This document shows, piece after piece, positions 10,007-19,359 of a stretch of 64,000 nt of DNA. The notes under the pieces were generated by a model. It was not told where the DNA came from and searched no databases. It worked only from the letters and a program-made list of their open reading frames with translations. Source of the DNA: Thermus sp. LT1-2-5 (lineage in GTDB: Bacteria > Deinococcota > Deinococci > Deinococcales > Thermaceae); the NCBI RefSeq assembly GCF_040363165.1, contig NZ_BSRG01000001.1, positions 124,001 through 188,000 on the forward strand, in the 5' to 3' direction. A program made the translations under genes and the position numbers. Positions within the stretch are counted from its first letter, which is position 1; the number at the start of each line of letters is the position of its first letter.

Positions 10007-11036
10007 GGTGGTGCGGTACCTAGATCGGGGGGAGTTCCCCTTGGGGGCGGAGGAGGCCCTCGCCCTTTACCGGGCCATGCGGCGGGCCCGGTTTTTTGAC
10101 GAAAAGGCCTTGACCCTGCAACGGCAGGGGCGGCTTGGCGTCTATGCCCCCTTCATGGGCCAGGAGGCGGCCCAGGTGGGGGTGGCCTTGGCCCTGGGGG
10201 AGGGGGACTGGGTGGTGCCCAGCTACCGGGAAAGCGCCCTGCTCCTCGCCCGGGGGCTTCCCATCCACACCCTCATCCTTTACTGGCGGGCCCACCCCGC
10301 AGGGTGGCGCTTCCCTGAGGGGGTGCGGGCGGTGAACCCCTACATCCCCATTGCCACCCAGATTCCCCAGGCGGTGGGGCTGGCCTTGGCGGGGCGTTAC
10401 CGGGGGGAGGAATGGGTGGTGGCCACCAGCATCGGGGACGGGGGTACCAGCGAGGGGGATTTCCACGAGGGGCTTAACTTCGCCGCGGTCTTCCGGGCCC
10501 CCGTGGTCTTCCTGGTTCAGAACAACGGCTACGCCATCAGCGTCCCCAAAAGCCGGCAGATGCGGGTGGACTATATCGCCCAAAGGGCCGAAGGCTACGG
10601 GATGCCCGGGGTGGTGGTGGACGGGAACGACGCCTTCGCCGTGTACCTGGAGGCCAAGAAGGCGGTGGAACGGGCGCGGAAGGGGGAGGGCCCAACCCTC
10701 CTCGAGGCCCTCACCTACCGCCTCGCCCCCCACACCACCTCCGACGACCCCTCCCGCTACCGGAGCAAGGAGGAGGAGGAGGCCTGGCGGCAAAAAGACC
10801 CCGTGCTCCGCCTGAGGAAGGCCCTGGAGGACAAGGGGCTTTGGGACGAGGAGAGGGAAAAGGCGCTTCTTGAGGAGCTGGAGGAGGAGTTCGGGCGGGA
10901 GCTTTCCCTGGCGGACAGCGCTCCCGAGCCCCGGCCCGAGGAGATCGTGGAGCACGTCTATGCCGAGATGGGGCCGGACCAAAAGCGGGTGTGGGAGGCC
11001 TTGAGGCGGGGCCTCCACCTGGAGGAGGTGGGCTGA
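9996..11036 (+). CDS. 2-oxoacid dehydrogenase E1 component, alpha subunit
   Basis: 346 residues, cytoplasmic. With the next gene it forms the thiamine-diphosphate-dependent decarboxylase of a 2-oxoacid dehydrogenase complex. The ThDP motif [13 protein letters not shown] through QNNGYAIS is present, and the His-containing segment is [17 protein letters not shown]. The sequence looks closer to pyruvate-type E1 of Gram-positive complexes than to branched-chain E1, but substrate cannot be settled. No E2 or E3 gene follows. Translation overlaps the beta subunit by one base (TGATG). Confidence 0.9.
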   Translation: MKLKVVRYLDRGEFPLGAEEALALYRAMRRARFFDEKALTLQRQGRLGVYAPFMGQEAAQVGVALALGEGDWVVPSYRESALLLARGLPIHTLILYWRAHPAGWRFPEGVRAVNPYIPIATQIPQAVGLALAGRYRGEEWVVATSIGDGGTSEGDFHEGLNFAAVFRAPVVFLVQNNGYAISVPKSRQMRVDYIAQRAEGYGMPGVVVDGNDAFAVYLEAKKAVERARKGEGPTLLEALTYRLAPHTTSDDPSRYRSKEEEEAWRQKDPVLRLRKALEDKGLWDEEREKALLEELEEEFGRELSLADSAPEPRPEEIVEHVYAEMGPDQKRVWEALRRGLHLEEVG

Positions 11037-12016
11037 TGCGCGTCCTGAACCTTGTCCAGGCCATCCACGAGGCCTTGGACCTGGCCCTGGCCAGGGACGA
11101 GCGGGTCCTGGTCTTTGGGGAGGACGTGGGGCGGCTCGGGGGGGTCTTCCGGGTGACGGAGGGCCTTCAGACCAAGTATGGGGAGGACAGGGTCTTCGAC
11201 ACCCCCTTGGCGGAAAGCGGCATCCTGGGCTTGGCCATCGGCCTCGCCATGGGGGGGATGCGTCCCGTGGCGGAGATCCAGTTCGCCGGTTTTCTCTACC
11301 CCGCCTTAGACCAGATCCTCTCCCACCTGGGCCGTTGGCGGCACCGCAGCCGGGGCCGGGTGGGGCTTCCCGTGGTGGTGCGGGCCCCGTACGGCGGGGG
11401 CGTGCACACCCCCGAGCAGCACGCCGACTCCCCCGAGGCCATCCTCGGCCACACCCCCGGGGTGAAGGTGGTTATCCCCTCCAGCCCCGAACGGGCCAAG
11501 GGCCTCCTCCTCGCCGCCCTTGAGGACCCGGACCCCGTGTTTTTCCTCGAGGCCATCAAGCTCTACCGGGGGGTGCGGGCGGAGGTCCCCGAGGGGTACT
11601 ACACCCTCCCCCTAGGGAAGGCCCGCATCCTGCGGGAGGGGAAAGCCGCCACCCTCATCGGCTACGGGGGCATGGTGGAGGTGATGCTGGAGGCGGCGGA
11701 GGTGGCGGCTAGGGAAGGGGTAGAGGTGATGGTGGTGGACTTGGAAACCCTAGTGCCCCTGGACGAGGACACCCTCCTCGCCGCCGTCCGGGAAACGGGC
11801 CGGGCTGTGGTGGTCTACGAGGCCATGCGCACCGGGGGCTTCGGGGCGGAGATCGCCGCCCGCATCGCCGAGGGGGCCATAGACTACCTCCAGGCTCCCG
11901 TGGTGCGGGTGGCGGGCTACGACGCCCCCTACCCGCCCTTTAGCGCCGTAGAGCATTTCTACCGCCCCAACGCTAAAAGGGTCCTCGCCGCCTTACGCCG
12001 GGTGCTTCGCTACTAA
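11036..12016 (+). CDS. 2-oxoacid dehydrogenase E1 component, beta subunit
   Basis: 326 residues from ATG 11036, which shares a base with the E1 alpha stop; a longer in-frame opening at 10991 lies inside E1 alpha and is rejected. Motifs of transketolase-like beta subunits are clear: [16 protein letters not shown] near residue 22, [12 protein letters not shown], and the C-terminal domain [13 protein letters not shown]. It works as an alpha2beta2 heterotetramer with the previous product. Confidence 0.93.
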   Translation: MRVLNLVQAIHEALDLALARDERVLVFGEDVGRLGGVFRVTEGLQTKYGEDRVFDTPLAESGILGLAIGLAMGGMRPVAEIQFAGFLYPALDQILSHLGRWRHRSRGRVGLPVVVRAPYGGGVHTPEQHADSPEAILGHTPGVKVVIPSSPERAKGLLLAALEDPDPVFFLEAIKLYRGVRAEVPEGYYTLPLGKARILREGKAATLIGYGGMVEVMLEAAEVAAREGVEVMVVDLETLVPLDEDTLLAAVRETGRAVVVYEAMRTGGFGAEIAARIAEGAIDYLQAPVVRVAGYDAPYPPFSAVEHFYRPNAKRVLAALRRVLRY

Positions 12017-12034
12017 GGGCGGCCTGAGGGCTGC

Positions 12035-12040
12035 TACACT
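12035..12040 (+). promoter_or_regulatory. -10 box upstream of miaB
   Basis: TACACT about 46 nt before the miaB ATG, in the 69-nt gap after E1 beta. A ribosome binding site AGGAGG is near 12076-12081. The -35 region is not convincing. Confidence 0.35.
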
Positions 12041-12085
12041 GGGGAGCGCAGGGTCCGGGATCCCCCCGGTAGCCCTAGGAGGCGT

Positions 12086-13408
12086 ATGCGCGCGCACATC
12101 ATTACCTACGGATGCCAGATGAACGAGTATGACTCCCACCTGGTGGCCAGCGAACTGGTGAGCCTGGGGTGGGAGCTGGTAGACACGGTGGAGGAGGCGG
12201 ACTTCGTCTTGGTGAACACCTGCGCTGTGCGGGGCAAGCCCGTGGAAAAGGTGCGCTCCCTTTTGGGCCAGCTCCGCAAGGAGAAGGAAAAGCGGGGCCT
12301 CCTCATTGGCATGATGGGCTGCCTGGCCCAGCTGGACGAGGGCCAGCAGATGGCCAAGAAGTTCGGGGTGGACATCCTCTTGGGCCCTGGGGCCCTCACC
12401 TCCTTGCCCGAGGCCCTGAAGCAAAACGAGCGCTTCTACGACCTCACCTTCCGGGACGATCTTTTAGACTACATCCCTCCGCCCCCTAAGGGGGCTCTTT
12501 CCGCCCACGTGAGCATCATCCGCGGGTGCAACCACCACTGCACCTACTGCATCGTGCCCACCACCCGGGGCCCCGAGGTTTCCCGCCATCCCGACCTCAT
12601 CCTCAAGGAGATTGAGCTTTTGAAGCAGGCGGGGGTGGTGGAGATCACCCTTCTGGGCCAGAACGTGAACTCCTACGGTAAGGACCAGCCGGGCTACCCC
12701 AGCTTCGCCGAACTACTGCGGATGGTGGGGCGGATGGGCATTCCCCGGGTGCGTTTCCTCACCAGCCACCCGGTGAACTTCACCGACGACATCCTCGAGG
12801 CCATCGCCGACACCCCCGCCATTTGCCGCTACATCCACCTTCCCGTGCAGTCGGGCTCCGACCGGGTGCTCCGGCGCATGGCCCGGGAGTACCGCCGGGC
12901 CCACTACCTGGAGAGAATCCGGCGCATCCGGGAGGTATTGCCTGACGCCGTGCTTTCCACCGACATCATCGTGGGCTTCCCCGGAGAAACCGAGGAGGAT
13001 TTCCAGGAAACCCTTTCCCTCTACGACGAGGTGGGCTACGACCAGGCCTACATGTTCATCTACTCCCCCCGCCCCGGTACCCCTGCCTACAAGCACTTCC
13101 AGGACCTGCCCCGGGAGGTGAAAGTGGAGCGGCTACAGCGGCTTATTGAGAAGCAAAAGGAGTGGAGCTACCGCCGCAACCTGGAATGGGTGGGGAAGAC
13201 CGTGGAGGTCCTGGTGCGGGGCGAGGCCAAGGAGGAGGGCTTCGTCCAGGGGCATGACCGGGGGAACCACCCGGTCCTGATCCCCGCGGCCCAGGCCCCC
13301 ACCCCCGGGCTGTACCAGGTGGAGATCAAGCAGGCCACGCCCCACCTTCTCTTCGGGGAGGTGGTGGGGGCGAGGGAGCCCGCGCCCATCCCCTTGCCCG
13401 TGGCCTAG
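12086..13408 (+). CDS. miaB: MiaB, tRNA 2-methylthio-N6-isopentenyladenosine synthase
   Basis: 440 residues. Radical-SAM methylthiotransferase acting on A37 of tRNAs. The N-terminal MTTase domain has cluster cysteines Cys10 ([11 protein letters not shown]), Cys46 (NTCAVRGK) and Cys79 (MGCLAQ). The radical-SAM motif is Cys148, Cys152 and Cys155 in [12 protein letters not shown]-terminal TRAM-like domain (from about residue 370) should bind [11 protein letters not shown] is characteristic of MiaB rather than RimO or MtaB. Confidence 0.96.
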   Translation: MRAHIITYGCQMNEYDSHLVASELVSLGWELVDTVEEADFVLVNTCAVRGKPVEKVRSLLGQLRKEKEKRGLLIGMMGCLAQLDEGQQMAKKFGVDILLGPGALTSLPEALKQNERFYDLTFRDDLLDYIPPPPKGALSAHVSIIRGCNHHCTYCIVPTTRGPEVSRHPDLILKEIELLKQAGVVEITLLGQNVNSYGKDQPGYPSFAELLRMVGRMGIPRVRFLTSHPVNFTDDILEAIADTPAICRYIHLPVQSGSDRVLRRMAREYRRAHYLERIRRIREVLPDAVLSTDIIVGFPGETEEDFQETLSLYDEVGYDQAYMFIYSPRPGTPAYKHFQDLPREVKVERLQRLIEKQKEWSYRRNLEWVGKTVEVLVRGEAKEEGFVQGHDRGNHPVLIPAAQAPTPGLYQVEIKQATPHLLFGEVVGAREPAPIPLPVA

Positions 13409-13417
13409 GGAGGCAAT

Positions 13418-13750
13418 GTGGGCCCGGTCCTGCCCCTCAGCGCCGCCTTGGCCCTCTTTCTTCTCTTTTGGGCGGGGTTCCGCTTTGCCGCCTGGGGGTT
13501 TCTTCTCGCCCTGGGCCTTGGGGTTTTGGCCTACCTGGGGGTGGCCCGCTGGCAGGCTCAGATGCTGCGACGCGGGCCTACCCAAGCGGCCCTGGAGCGG
13601 CTTGCCATGAAGGAGGCCTGGCGGCGGGGTGGTCTGCTGCGCCCCCATGACCTCTCCGCCTACATGGACGAAGGGGAGGCGAGGGCGCTTTTGGAGGGCC
13701 TGGCTGCCCGGGGGCTTTGCCGCAAGGAGGGGGAAGGGTACCGCTTCTGA
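13418..13750 (+). CDS. small membrane protein, unknown
   Basis: 110 residues, unrecognised. Two hydrophobic segments (about residues 5-22 and 25-44) are followed by a soluble, helical, Arg/Leu-rich C-terminal part with an LRPHDLSAYM segment that looks like a small winged-helix or helical hairpin. The start is GTG at 13418, with GGGAGG upstream; an ATG two bases earlier is out of frame. It shares one base with the next gene's start (TGATG), indicating coupling. Confidence 0.65.
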   Translation: MGPVLPLSAALALFLLFWAGFRFAAWGFLLALGLGVLAYLGVARWQAQMLRRGPTQAALERLAMKEAWRRGGLLRPHDLSAYMDEGEARALLEGLAARGLCRKEGEGYRF

Positions 13751-14622
13751 TGCGGGAAGCCGGGGTGGTGGTCCTGGGGGCTGGGGTGGCGGGGCTCACC
13801 CTGGCCCGCCTCCTTTGGGAGCAGGGGCGGTCCGTTTTGGTGGTGGCGGAAGGCTTGGGGGAGGCGAGCCGCCCGCCCGTGGCCCTGGTGAACCCCTTGC
13901 GGGGGCGGCGCTTCACCCTGGCCGAGGAAGGGGAAAAGGCCCTCGAGGCGGCCCTTGCCTTTTATGGCCGCTATGTGCCCCTACACCTCGGCGTCTACCG
14001 CCCCGTGCCCGAGGGGGAGCGGGACAAGGTGGCCAAGCGGCTTGGAGGGCTGCGGCACCGCTGGGAAGGGGAAAGCGTGGTGCTGGAGGAGGCCTTTTGG
14101 CTGGAGCCCAGGCCCCTCTTGGCACAGCTTGCGGAAGGCCTTTCCCTCCTTCGCCGCAAGGTGGTGGCCTGGGACCCGCCTTACCTGTTGCTGGAAGGGG
14201 GCGAGCGGGTGCGGGGGGAGGTTTTGGTCTACGCCGGGGGCGGGCGGGGGGCGCACCTCCTGGGCCTTTTGGGCCGGCACGTTCCCGGCCTTGTCCTTAC
14301 CCTCTTGGACTACTTCCCCCGGGCCATAAGCTACCGCGTTTACCTGGCGGGAAGCGCCCTGGGGGGAAGCTACCTGCCCCAGGAGGAGGGCCCGGACCCC
14401 CCGCCCCCCACGGAAGGGGAGGTGGAGTGGCTGCTTTCGGGGGCGGAGGCTTTGGTGGGCTACCGGCCCCAGGTGGCCTCCGCCTGGCGGGGGGTGCGTT
14501 TCCGCCTGGGGGGCTTCCCTTACCTTTTTCCCGTGGAAGGGGGGTACGCCTTTACTGGCCTTGGTTCCACGGGCTTCCTGTACGCACCCCTTTTGGCGGC
14601 GCGGCTTGCGGAAATGCTCTAG
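13750..14622 (+). CDS. FAD-dependent oxidoreductase, DAO/ThiO-like
   Basis: 290 residues from ATG 13750. The N-terminal Rossmann motif VVLGAGVAGLTLARLL binds FAD. The NPLRGRRF segment near residue 47 and the C-terminal GLGSTGFLYAPL region resemble small D-amino-acid-oxidase-fold flavoproteins of the ThiO or MnmC-C type. The substrate is unknown. It sits between a small membrane protein and mobA, so no pathway is implied. Its stop TAG forms the start of a -10 box for mobA. Confidence 0.75.
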   Translation: MREAGVVVLGAGVAGLTLARLLWEQGRSVLVVAEGLGEASRPPVALVNPLRGRRFTLAEEGEKALEAALAFYGRYVPLHLGVYRPVPEGERDKVAKRLGGLRHRWEGESVVLEEAFWLEPRPLLAQLAEGLSLLRRKVVAWDPPYLLLEGGERVRGEVLVYAGGGRGAHLLGLLGRHVPGLVLTLLDYFPRAISYRVYLAGSALGGSYLPQEEGPDPPPPTEGEVEWLLSGAEALVGYRPQVASAWRGVRFRLGGFPYLFPVEGGYAFTGLGSTGFLYAPLLAARLAEML

Positions 14623-14625
14623 ACT
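14620..14625 (+). promoter_or_regulatory. -10 box for mobA, made from the upstream stop codon
   Basis: TAGACT, beginning with the stop codon of the flavoprotein gene. It lies 3 nt before ATG 14629 and 6 nt before GTG 14632; the usual 6-7 nt gap in this window favours GTG 14632 as the first codon. Confidence 0.4.
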
Positions 14626-14628
14626 GGG

Positions 14629-15189
14629 ATGGTGTACAGCGGCGCGGTCCTGGCAGGGGGGAGGTCCCGGCGTTTTGGGGAGGATAAGGCGCTATACCCT
14701 TACCGGGGAAAGCCCCTTTTGGCCTGGGTTCTGGAAAGCCTGGAAGGGGCGGCGGAGCGCTTCATCGTGGCGAACCGCCCCTACGAGGGCTTTGGCGTTC
14801 CTGTTCACCCCGACCTGCTGCCGGGGGCGGATAGCCTCTCCGGCCTGCACACCGCCTTGGCCCTTGCCCGCCACCCCTGGGTGGCGGTGGCCGCTTGCGA
14901 CCTGCCCTTCCTCTCCCGGGCCTACTGGGAGTTTCTGTTTGAAAAGGCCCAGGCCTCTCCCCACCCGGTGGTGGTGGCGGTGAACCCGGAGGGCCATCTG
15001 GAACCCCTCATGGCCTTTTACCACAAGGACTGCCTGCCCCAGGTGGAGCGGCAGATCCGGGAGGGGGATTTCCTCCTGCGTCGGGTGATGGAGGCCTTGG
15101 GGGCCACCCAGGTGGCGGCGGAGGAGGTGGTGGGGCGGTTTGGTCCGAAGGTGTTCCTCAACGCCAACCGCAAGGAGGAGCTCCCCTAG
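14629..15189 (+). CDS. mobA: MobA-like molybdenum cofactor guanylyltransferase
   Basis: 186 residues. It transfers GMP from GTP to molybdopterin to make the MGD cofactor. The nucleotidyltransferase signature LAGGRSRRFGEDKAL is at residues 8-22; the metal-binding aspartate is in ACDLPFLS; EPLMAFYH follows. A start one codon later (GTG 14632) is equally possible from the -10 spacing. No other molybdenum genes are adjacent. The 3' end overlaps the convergent usher-like gene by 4 nt. Confidence 0.9.
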   Translation: MVYSGAVLAGGRSRRFGEDKALYPYRGKPLLAWVLESLEGAAERFIVANRPYEGFGVPVHPDLLPGADSLSGLHTALALARHPWVAVAACDLPFLSRAYWEFLFEKAQASPHPVVVAVNPEGHLEPLMAFYHKDCLPQVERQIREGDFLLRRVMEALGATQVAAEEVVGRFGPKVFLNANRKEELP

Positions 15190-18044
15190 TCCCGCACCCG
15201 GATGCGGGTGGAGTGGACGGGCTGGCCGTCCAGGTAGAGGTCCAGGGGGTAGACCCCTGGGGTTTTGGGGGCAAGGAGGTTGCCCCGGTAGGTGAGGTCG
15301 TCCACTTTTTCCAGGGGGATAATCAAGGGGCCCAAGCGCACCTCCACCCGGCTAGCCCGGCGGAGCAGGCGGGCCTCGAGGCGGACCTCTTCCCCCGGGT
15401 CCAGGAGGGCGGGGCTAGCCTGGAGGGTGGCCAGGGGTCCCGGGCGCAGGGTGAGGAAGGCCGTGGCCTCGGCCCGCTCCCCTTCCCCTTCCGCCACCAC
15501 CCGCACCTCCAAGGTCCCCGTGCCCTCCACGGGGATGTAGGCCCCATAGAGGCCTTCTTCTAGGGCCTCTAGGGGGAAGCTCCGTCCCATGAGTTCGGCA
15601 ACCACCCGTCTGGGCCGCCCCTGCACCTGGGCCTTGAGGGGGAGTTCCGCCCCCGGGGGCAAGGGGTTGGGCAAGGGGAGGAGGATCACGCTTAAGGACT
15701 CCTCCGTGAGGGTGCGCACCACCTCCCGCACTACCGGGCGGGCGGCCAGGAGGACCTGGGGCAGGGGACCGGGCTGGAGTTCCAGGGTGAGGGGTTCCCC
15801 AGGTTCCCGGAGTTTATCCAGGCTAGTTGGATCCAGGCTTACGGTGTAGGGGCCGGGGAGTAGCCCGCCCACCACGAAGACCCCCCTGCCGTCGGCCACC
15901 GCCTGCCGGGCTTCGGCGCCCCGCACCAGGATGCGGGCGTAGGGGAGGGGCGGCTCGCCCTCGTCCCGGGTCCCGTTGCGGTTCTCGTCCAGGTAAACCT
16001 GCCCCAGGAGCCCCACCACGGTCTCCACGGGAAGGTCCACGGGAAGGGTTAGGCCCCGTTCCACCCGCACCTCCACCGGGCGGCGCAGGGCCAGGTTGGC
16101 CTCGAGGCCCCCCACCTCCAGGCGGTAGCTGCCGGGATAGAGTTCCAGGCGGTAGCGGCCGTCCCCGTCCGCCACCGCCTCTAAAGCCCCCACCCGCACT
16201 CTGGCCCCCGGCAAAGGGGGCTCGTCCGGTCCTTTTAGGCCGTCCCGGTTGCGGTCGTGGAAGACCATCCCGGCCACGAAGCCCGTGGCCCGGCCTCCGA
16301 AGAGGGCCACCACCGCTTCCGGGGTGTCGAAGCCCCCCTTGAGCTCCACCGCGCCCAGGACTTGGAGGGTGAGGGTTCCCCCTTGGTAGCTCCCCGTGAG
16401 CCCAAACCCGAGGATGCCCTCCCGGTACGCAAGCCCGAAGCGGGCGTCCGCGGTTCGCGTGTCGACGTCGTAGCCTAGGGCTAGGCCCAGCTCCCAAGGG
16501 GGGAAGCTGCCCTGGCCCTGGAGGAGGAGGCGCCGGGTGTCAGGGGTTTGGCTGTAGCCTCCCTGCAGGGCGAAGGCCTGTTCCCGGTAGGCGGCATAGA
16601 GGCCGAAGGCGTTGCCCTGCGGGGTTCTGCTAGCGCTACCGCCCACCTCCAGCCCACCCTCGCGGAAGCGGGCGGAAGCCCCCAGGACCAAACCCCCTTG
16701 GCTTCCCAGGGTGCCTGCCAGGGAAAAGGGCTGGCCCGGGGGGCGGAAGGCCAGGGTGTAGAACACGCCCGCACTATCCCCGGCCCGGAGGGAGAGGCTT
16801 TGGGTGGTGGCCTCGTCCAAACGGTGGCCCAGCTGGGCCGAGGCCTGGAGGCGCCCCCCCGCGTACGCCAGGTCCCCCTTGACCCCCCAAGGCTCCTGCC
16901 GCCGGGTGCCCCCGCCCAGGTGAAAGCGCCAACCTTCCAGGTACTCAAGCCGCCCCGAGAGGCTAAGCTCGGGGCTTTCTAGCCGGCCCTCCAGGCCTCC
17001 GCCCCCCACCACCCCTGCCGGGTCCGTTCGGCGGAAGAGGAGGCCGTAAGGGGTTAGGGCAAGGCCCCCTTCTTGGAAGGTGTACCCCACGCTAAACCGC
17101 TGGCCCAAGGCGGAGAGGTGGGCCGCCGCCTTCCAAGGGCCCTCCTGGTAGAGCCCGCCCAGGCCCAGGCCACCGGCGGTCCAGGCGGCGTAGGCTTGGA
17201 GGGGTCCGAGCTCCCCCTCGAGGCGGTACACCCCTTCGTAGGCGCGAAAGCCGAGGAAAAACCCTTCCCCGAAGATCCCCGCTTCTCCCACCATGCGATC
17301 CTTGCCCCACTCCAGGCGGGAGCCGAGCCGCACGTAGTCGGAAAGCGCTCCAGACAGATTGAGGCCGAGGGCATAGGCGAAGCCGCTTTGCCCATAGCGC
17401 CCCGTGAGGCCGAAGCGGTAGAGGAGGGCCTGCCGGGAAAGCCTTTCCGCTCCGGCGAAGGGTTGGATGAGGGTTTCCAGCACCCCGTAGGCCCGCACGG
17501 TGGGGTCTAGGCTCGAATAGGCGAAGAGGGTGGCCGTGTCCCGGTTTCGCCCCGTGAGGCGGAGTTCTAGGCTCACCTCCTTGGCCTCCCCCGGCTCCAG
17601 CTCCACCACCTCCGGGTTGAGGCGGGCGGGGAGGAGGCTTCGCACCTCCAGGCGGATTTGGTCCTTGGCGTTGCCGATGTTGCGCACCAGGAGGGTGTAG
17701 GTAAGGGTTTCCCCTTCCACCCCTTCCCCGCCGGGAGGGAGGCGGAGCTCTACCCCGGCCCGGGGGAGGATGCTGAGCCGCACCCTTCGCTCCTCCCGGG
17801 CGTCCCGCAGGCGGAGAAGGTGGGTGCCCGCCCGCGCCTCAGGCCCCACGAGGAGGTTGAAGACTCCTTCCCCTTCCACCTCTTCCGTGAGGGGGATGAC
17901 GCCGGGGGGGACTTCCAGGAGGGCGATCTGCCCCTCTCCCCGCACCGGGAGGCTCACGAACTCCCCCGAGCGCGCCTCCAGGGCCTCAGGGGCCTCCAGG
18001 GCTACCCCTAGGCCCAAGAGGAGGAGAAGGGCTACAATCCGCAT
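15186..18044 (-). CDS. usher-like outer-membrane beta-barrel protein with SdrD B-type repeats
   Basis: 952 residues, last gene of the six-gene fibre operon. Signal peptide about 1-16; Ig-like/NEW3-type domain about 97-192; region 203-590 of amphipathic, Gly/Tyr-rich strands that reads as an outer-membrane beta barrel; two SdrD B-like domains (about 589-675 and 677-770), each with an acidic Ca-binding-type loop (DRNRDGLKGPDEPPLPGA, DENRNGTRDEGEPPLPYA); two C-terminal Ig-like domains (about 775-868 and 870-952). I infer it is the secretion pore or anchor for the subunits encoded upstream, but it lacks recognisable classical usher motifs and could be an adhesin. It follows the small subunit gene by 3 nt. 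Confidence 0.6.
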   Translation of the reverse strand: MRIVALLLLLGLGVALEAPEALEARSGEFVSLPVRGEGQIALLEVPPGVIPLTEEVEGEGVFNLLVGPEARAGTHLLRLRDAREERRVRLSILPRAGVELRLPPGGEGVEGETLTYTLLVRNIGNAKDQIRLEVRSLLPARLNPEVVELEPGEAKEVSLELRLTGRNRDTATLFAYSSLDPTVRAYGVLETLIQPFAGAERLSRQALLYRFGLTGRYGQSGFAYALGLNLSGALSDYVRLGSRLEWGKDRMVGEAGIFGEGFFLGFRAYEGVYRLEGELGPLQAYAAWTAGGLGLGGLYQEGPWKAAAHLSALGQRFSVGYTFQEGGLALTPYGLLFRRTDPAGVVGGGGLEGRLESPELSLSGRLEYLEGWRFHLGGGTRRQEPWGVKGDLAYAGGRLQASAQLGHRLDEATTQSLSLRAGDSAGVFYTLAFRPPGQPFSLAGTLGSQGGLVLGASARFREGGLEVGGSASRTPQGNAFGLYAAYREQAFALQGGYSQTPDTRRLLLQGQGSFPPWELGLALGYDVDTRTADARFGLAYREGILGFGLTGSYQGGTLTLQVLGAVELKGGFDTPEAVVALFGGRATGFVAGMVFHDRNRDGLKGPDEPPLPGARVRVGALEAVADGDGRYRLELYPGSYRLEVGGLEANLALRRPVEVRVERGLTLPVDLPVETVVGLLGQVYLDENRNGTRDEGEPPLPYARILVRGAEARQAVADGRGVFVVGGLLPGPYTVSLDPTSLDKLREPGEPLTLELQPGPLPQVLLAARPVVREVVRTLTEESLSVILLPLPNPLPPGAELPLKAQVQGRPRRVVAELMGRSFPLEALEEGLYGAYIPVEGTGTLEVRVVAEGEGERAEATAFLTLRPGPLATLQASPALLDPGEEVRLEARLLRRASRVEVRLGPLIIPLEKVDDLTYRGNLLAPKTPGVYPLDLYLDGQPVHSTRIRVRD

Positions 18045-18047
18045 GGC

Positions 18048-18518
18048 CTAGAGGCGGGACAGGGTGAAGAGGAGGCTTCCCCGATAGGTCCCTGGGACCT
18101 CCTGCCCCGTGAGCACCAAGCGGAACTCCAGGGCATAGGTCTGGTAGCCTGCGGTGGGCCCGGTCCCCGTGAGGAGGATCACCTTGGGGCCTAAGGGGAT
18201 CCAGGGGCCCCCGTTCAGGCGGTACTCCACCTGGGCCGCTGGGATCTCCGCCCCCGTTTCTGAGAGGAGGGGTGTGGCCTCTACCTCGAGGGCAAACCCG
18301 CCCTCGAGGTTGGTGAAAAGCCGCAGGCTGAGCGCCCCGCTGGGCCGGGTGGGGGGGTAGGCGTAGGGGAACTGGGGCGGAGGGTAGGGGGCTTGGGTCA
18401 GGTCGAACACCACCTCCTCGGCGCTCAGGGAGAGGGAGCTCCCCTCGGGCAGGTTGACCCCAATGGGCACCTGGGCCCAGGCGAAGCCGAGGACAAGGGC
18501 CAAGGCCAGTAGACGCAT
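18048..18518 (-). CDS. small exported fibre-subunit-like protein
   Basis: 156 residues. Signal peptide with likely cleavage after AWA, then an alternating-hydrophobic strand (QVPIGVNLP) and an all-beta Ig-like body. It ends GTYRGSLLFTLSRL, the same G-x-Y plus 11 residues found in three other proteins of this operon and similar to the C-terminal strand of spore-coat-U/archaic pilins. ATG 18518 shares a base with the chaperone-like gene's stop; GTG 18521 is an alternative. It lies between the chaperone-like and usher-like genes, so a tip or adaptor role is possible. Confidence 0.65.
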   Translation of the reverse strand: MRLLALALVLGFAWAQVPIGVNLPEGSSLSLSAEEVVFDLTQAPYPPPQFPYAYPPTRPSGALSLRLFTNLEGGFALEVEATPLLSETGAEIPAAQVEYRLNGGPWIPLGPKVILLTGTGPTAGYQTYALEFRLVLTGQEVPGTYRGSLLFTLSRL

Positions 18519-19303
18519 CACCTCACCTCAATCCTTCCTTCCCCTGCGATGAGGCTGGGGCTACCGTAGTCCAGCACCGCTAGCACCAGGTAGCGCCCGG
18601 GGGCCAAGGGCTCCTTGAGGGGGGCGGGAATCTCGTGGGTGGCCCCGGGGAGGCTGGCCGTCTCGGGGACCTCCGCCTGGGCTAGGGGGCGGCCCTGGAG
18701 GTCCCGCACCTCCACCCGGCCTTTTAGGCGCAACAGGCCCGTGCCCGTGTTCTGGAAGGAAAGCCTTACCTGGGCGGGGCCCTCCCGGCTTGGGGGCAGG
18801 TAGCGGAAGCCTTGGATCCGCCCCGAGCGGGTCACCTGCCCCACCTCCACGTAGACCACGTGGCCCACCCGGGTCTTCACCCGGATGCCTAGCCCCCCCT
18901 GGCCTTCCCGGGCCCCCGCCGGGGCCGACTCGAAGAAGATGATCCCCCAGTAGGTGCCAGGCCCCACGCCGCCCGGCACCTGCACCGTGTAGCGCACCTC
19001 CTGGGTGGCCTGGGGCTGGAGGAAAAAGGTGAGGGGGTTTACGGAGAGCCAGCGGGCCAAGGAGCGGGGGTGGCTTCCCGGGTCCAGGTAGAGGGGGCGC
19101 CCATCCGCCTGGAGGAGAACGTCCTGCAAGACCACTTCCACCTGCAGGGTGCCGCTTCGCCCCGGGTGGTCCACCAGAACGCTTCCCGTGAGGCTGGCCC
19201 CCGGGGTTGCCGGGTAGAGGGCCCGGGGGGGGCTCACCCCCACCCCAGTCTGGGCCTGGGCCGCCAGGGTTAGGAGGGCTAGAAGGGGAAGGAGTTTCCG
19301 CAT
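18518..19303 (-). CDS. PapD-like periplasmic chaperone
   Basis: 261 residues. Signal peptide cleaved after AQA, then two Ig-like domains. The N-terminal domain reads VSPPRALYPATPG..., LARWLSVNPLTFFLQPQATQEVRYTVQVP and PGTYWGIIFFES, closely following the layout of fimbrial chaperone N-domains, including the P-x-x-F-x-L-x-P-x-x-x-Q-x-VR strand. The second domain (about 150-261) is beta-rich. It probably holds exported subunits for the operon. It starts just after a strong terminator that follows the two major subunit genes, so its expression is likely lower. The family call is by pattern only. Confidence 0.65.
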   Translation of the reverse strand: MRKLLPLLALLTLAAQAQTGVGVSPPRALYPATPGASLTGSVLVDHPGRSGTLQVEVVLQDVLLQADGRPLYLDPGSHPRSLARWLSVNPLTFFLQPQATQEVRYTVQVPGGVGPGTYWGIIFFESAPAGAREGQGGLGIRVKTRVGHVVYVEVGQVTRSGRIQGFRYLPPSREGPAQVRLSFQNTGTGLLRLKGRVEVRDLQGRPLAQAEVPETASLPGATHEIPAPLKEPLAPGRYLVLAVLDYGSPSLIAGEGRIEVR

Positions 19304-19318
19304 GGTTCCATTCTAGGC

Positions 19319-19352
19319 AAAAAAGGGGCTGCCCCCCAGTGGGGGCAGCCCC
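19319..19352 (-). terminator. strong intrinsic terminator inside the fibre operon
   Basis: Perfect 12-bp stem GGGGCTGCCCCC / GGGGGCAGCCCC (19325-19336 with 19341-19352), loop CAGT. On the minus strand it is followed by six T. It lies 8 nt after the stop of the second major subunit gene and just before the chaperone-like gene. Confidence 0.85.
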
Positions 19353-19359
19353 AAGGGCC

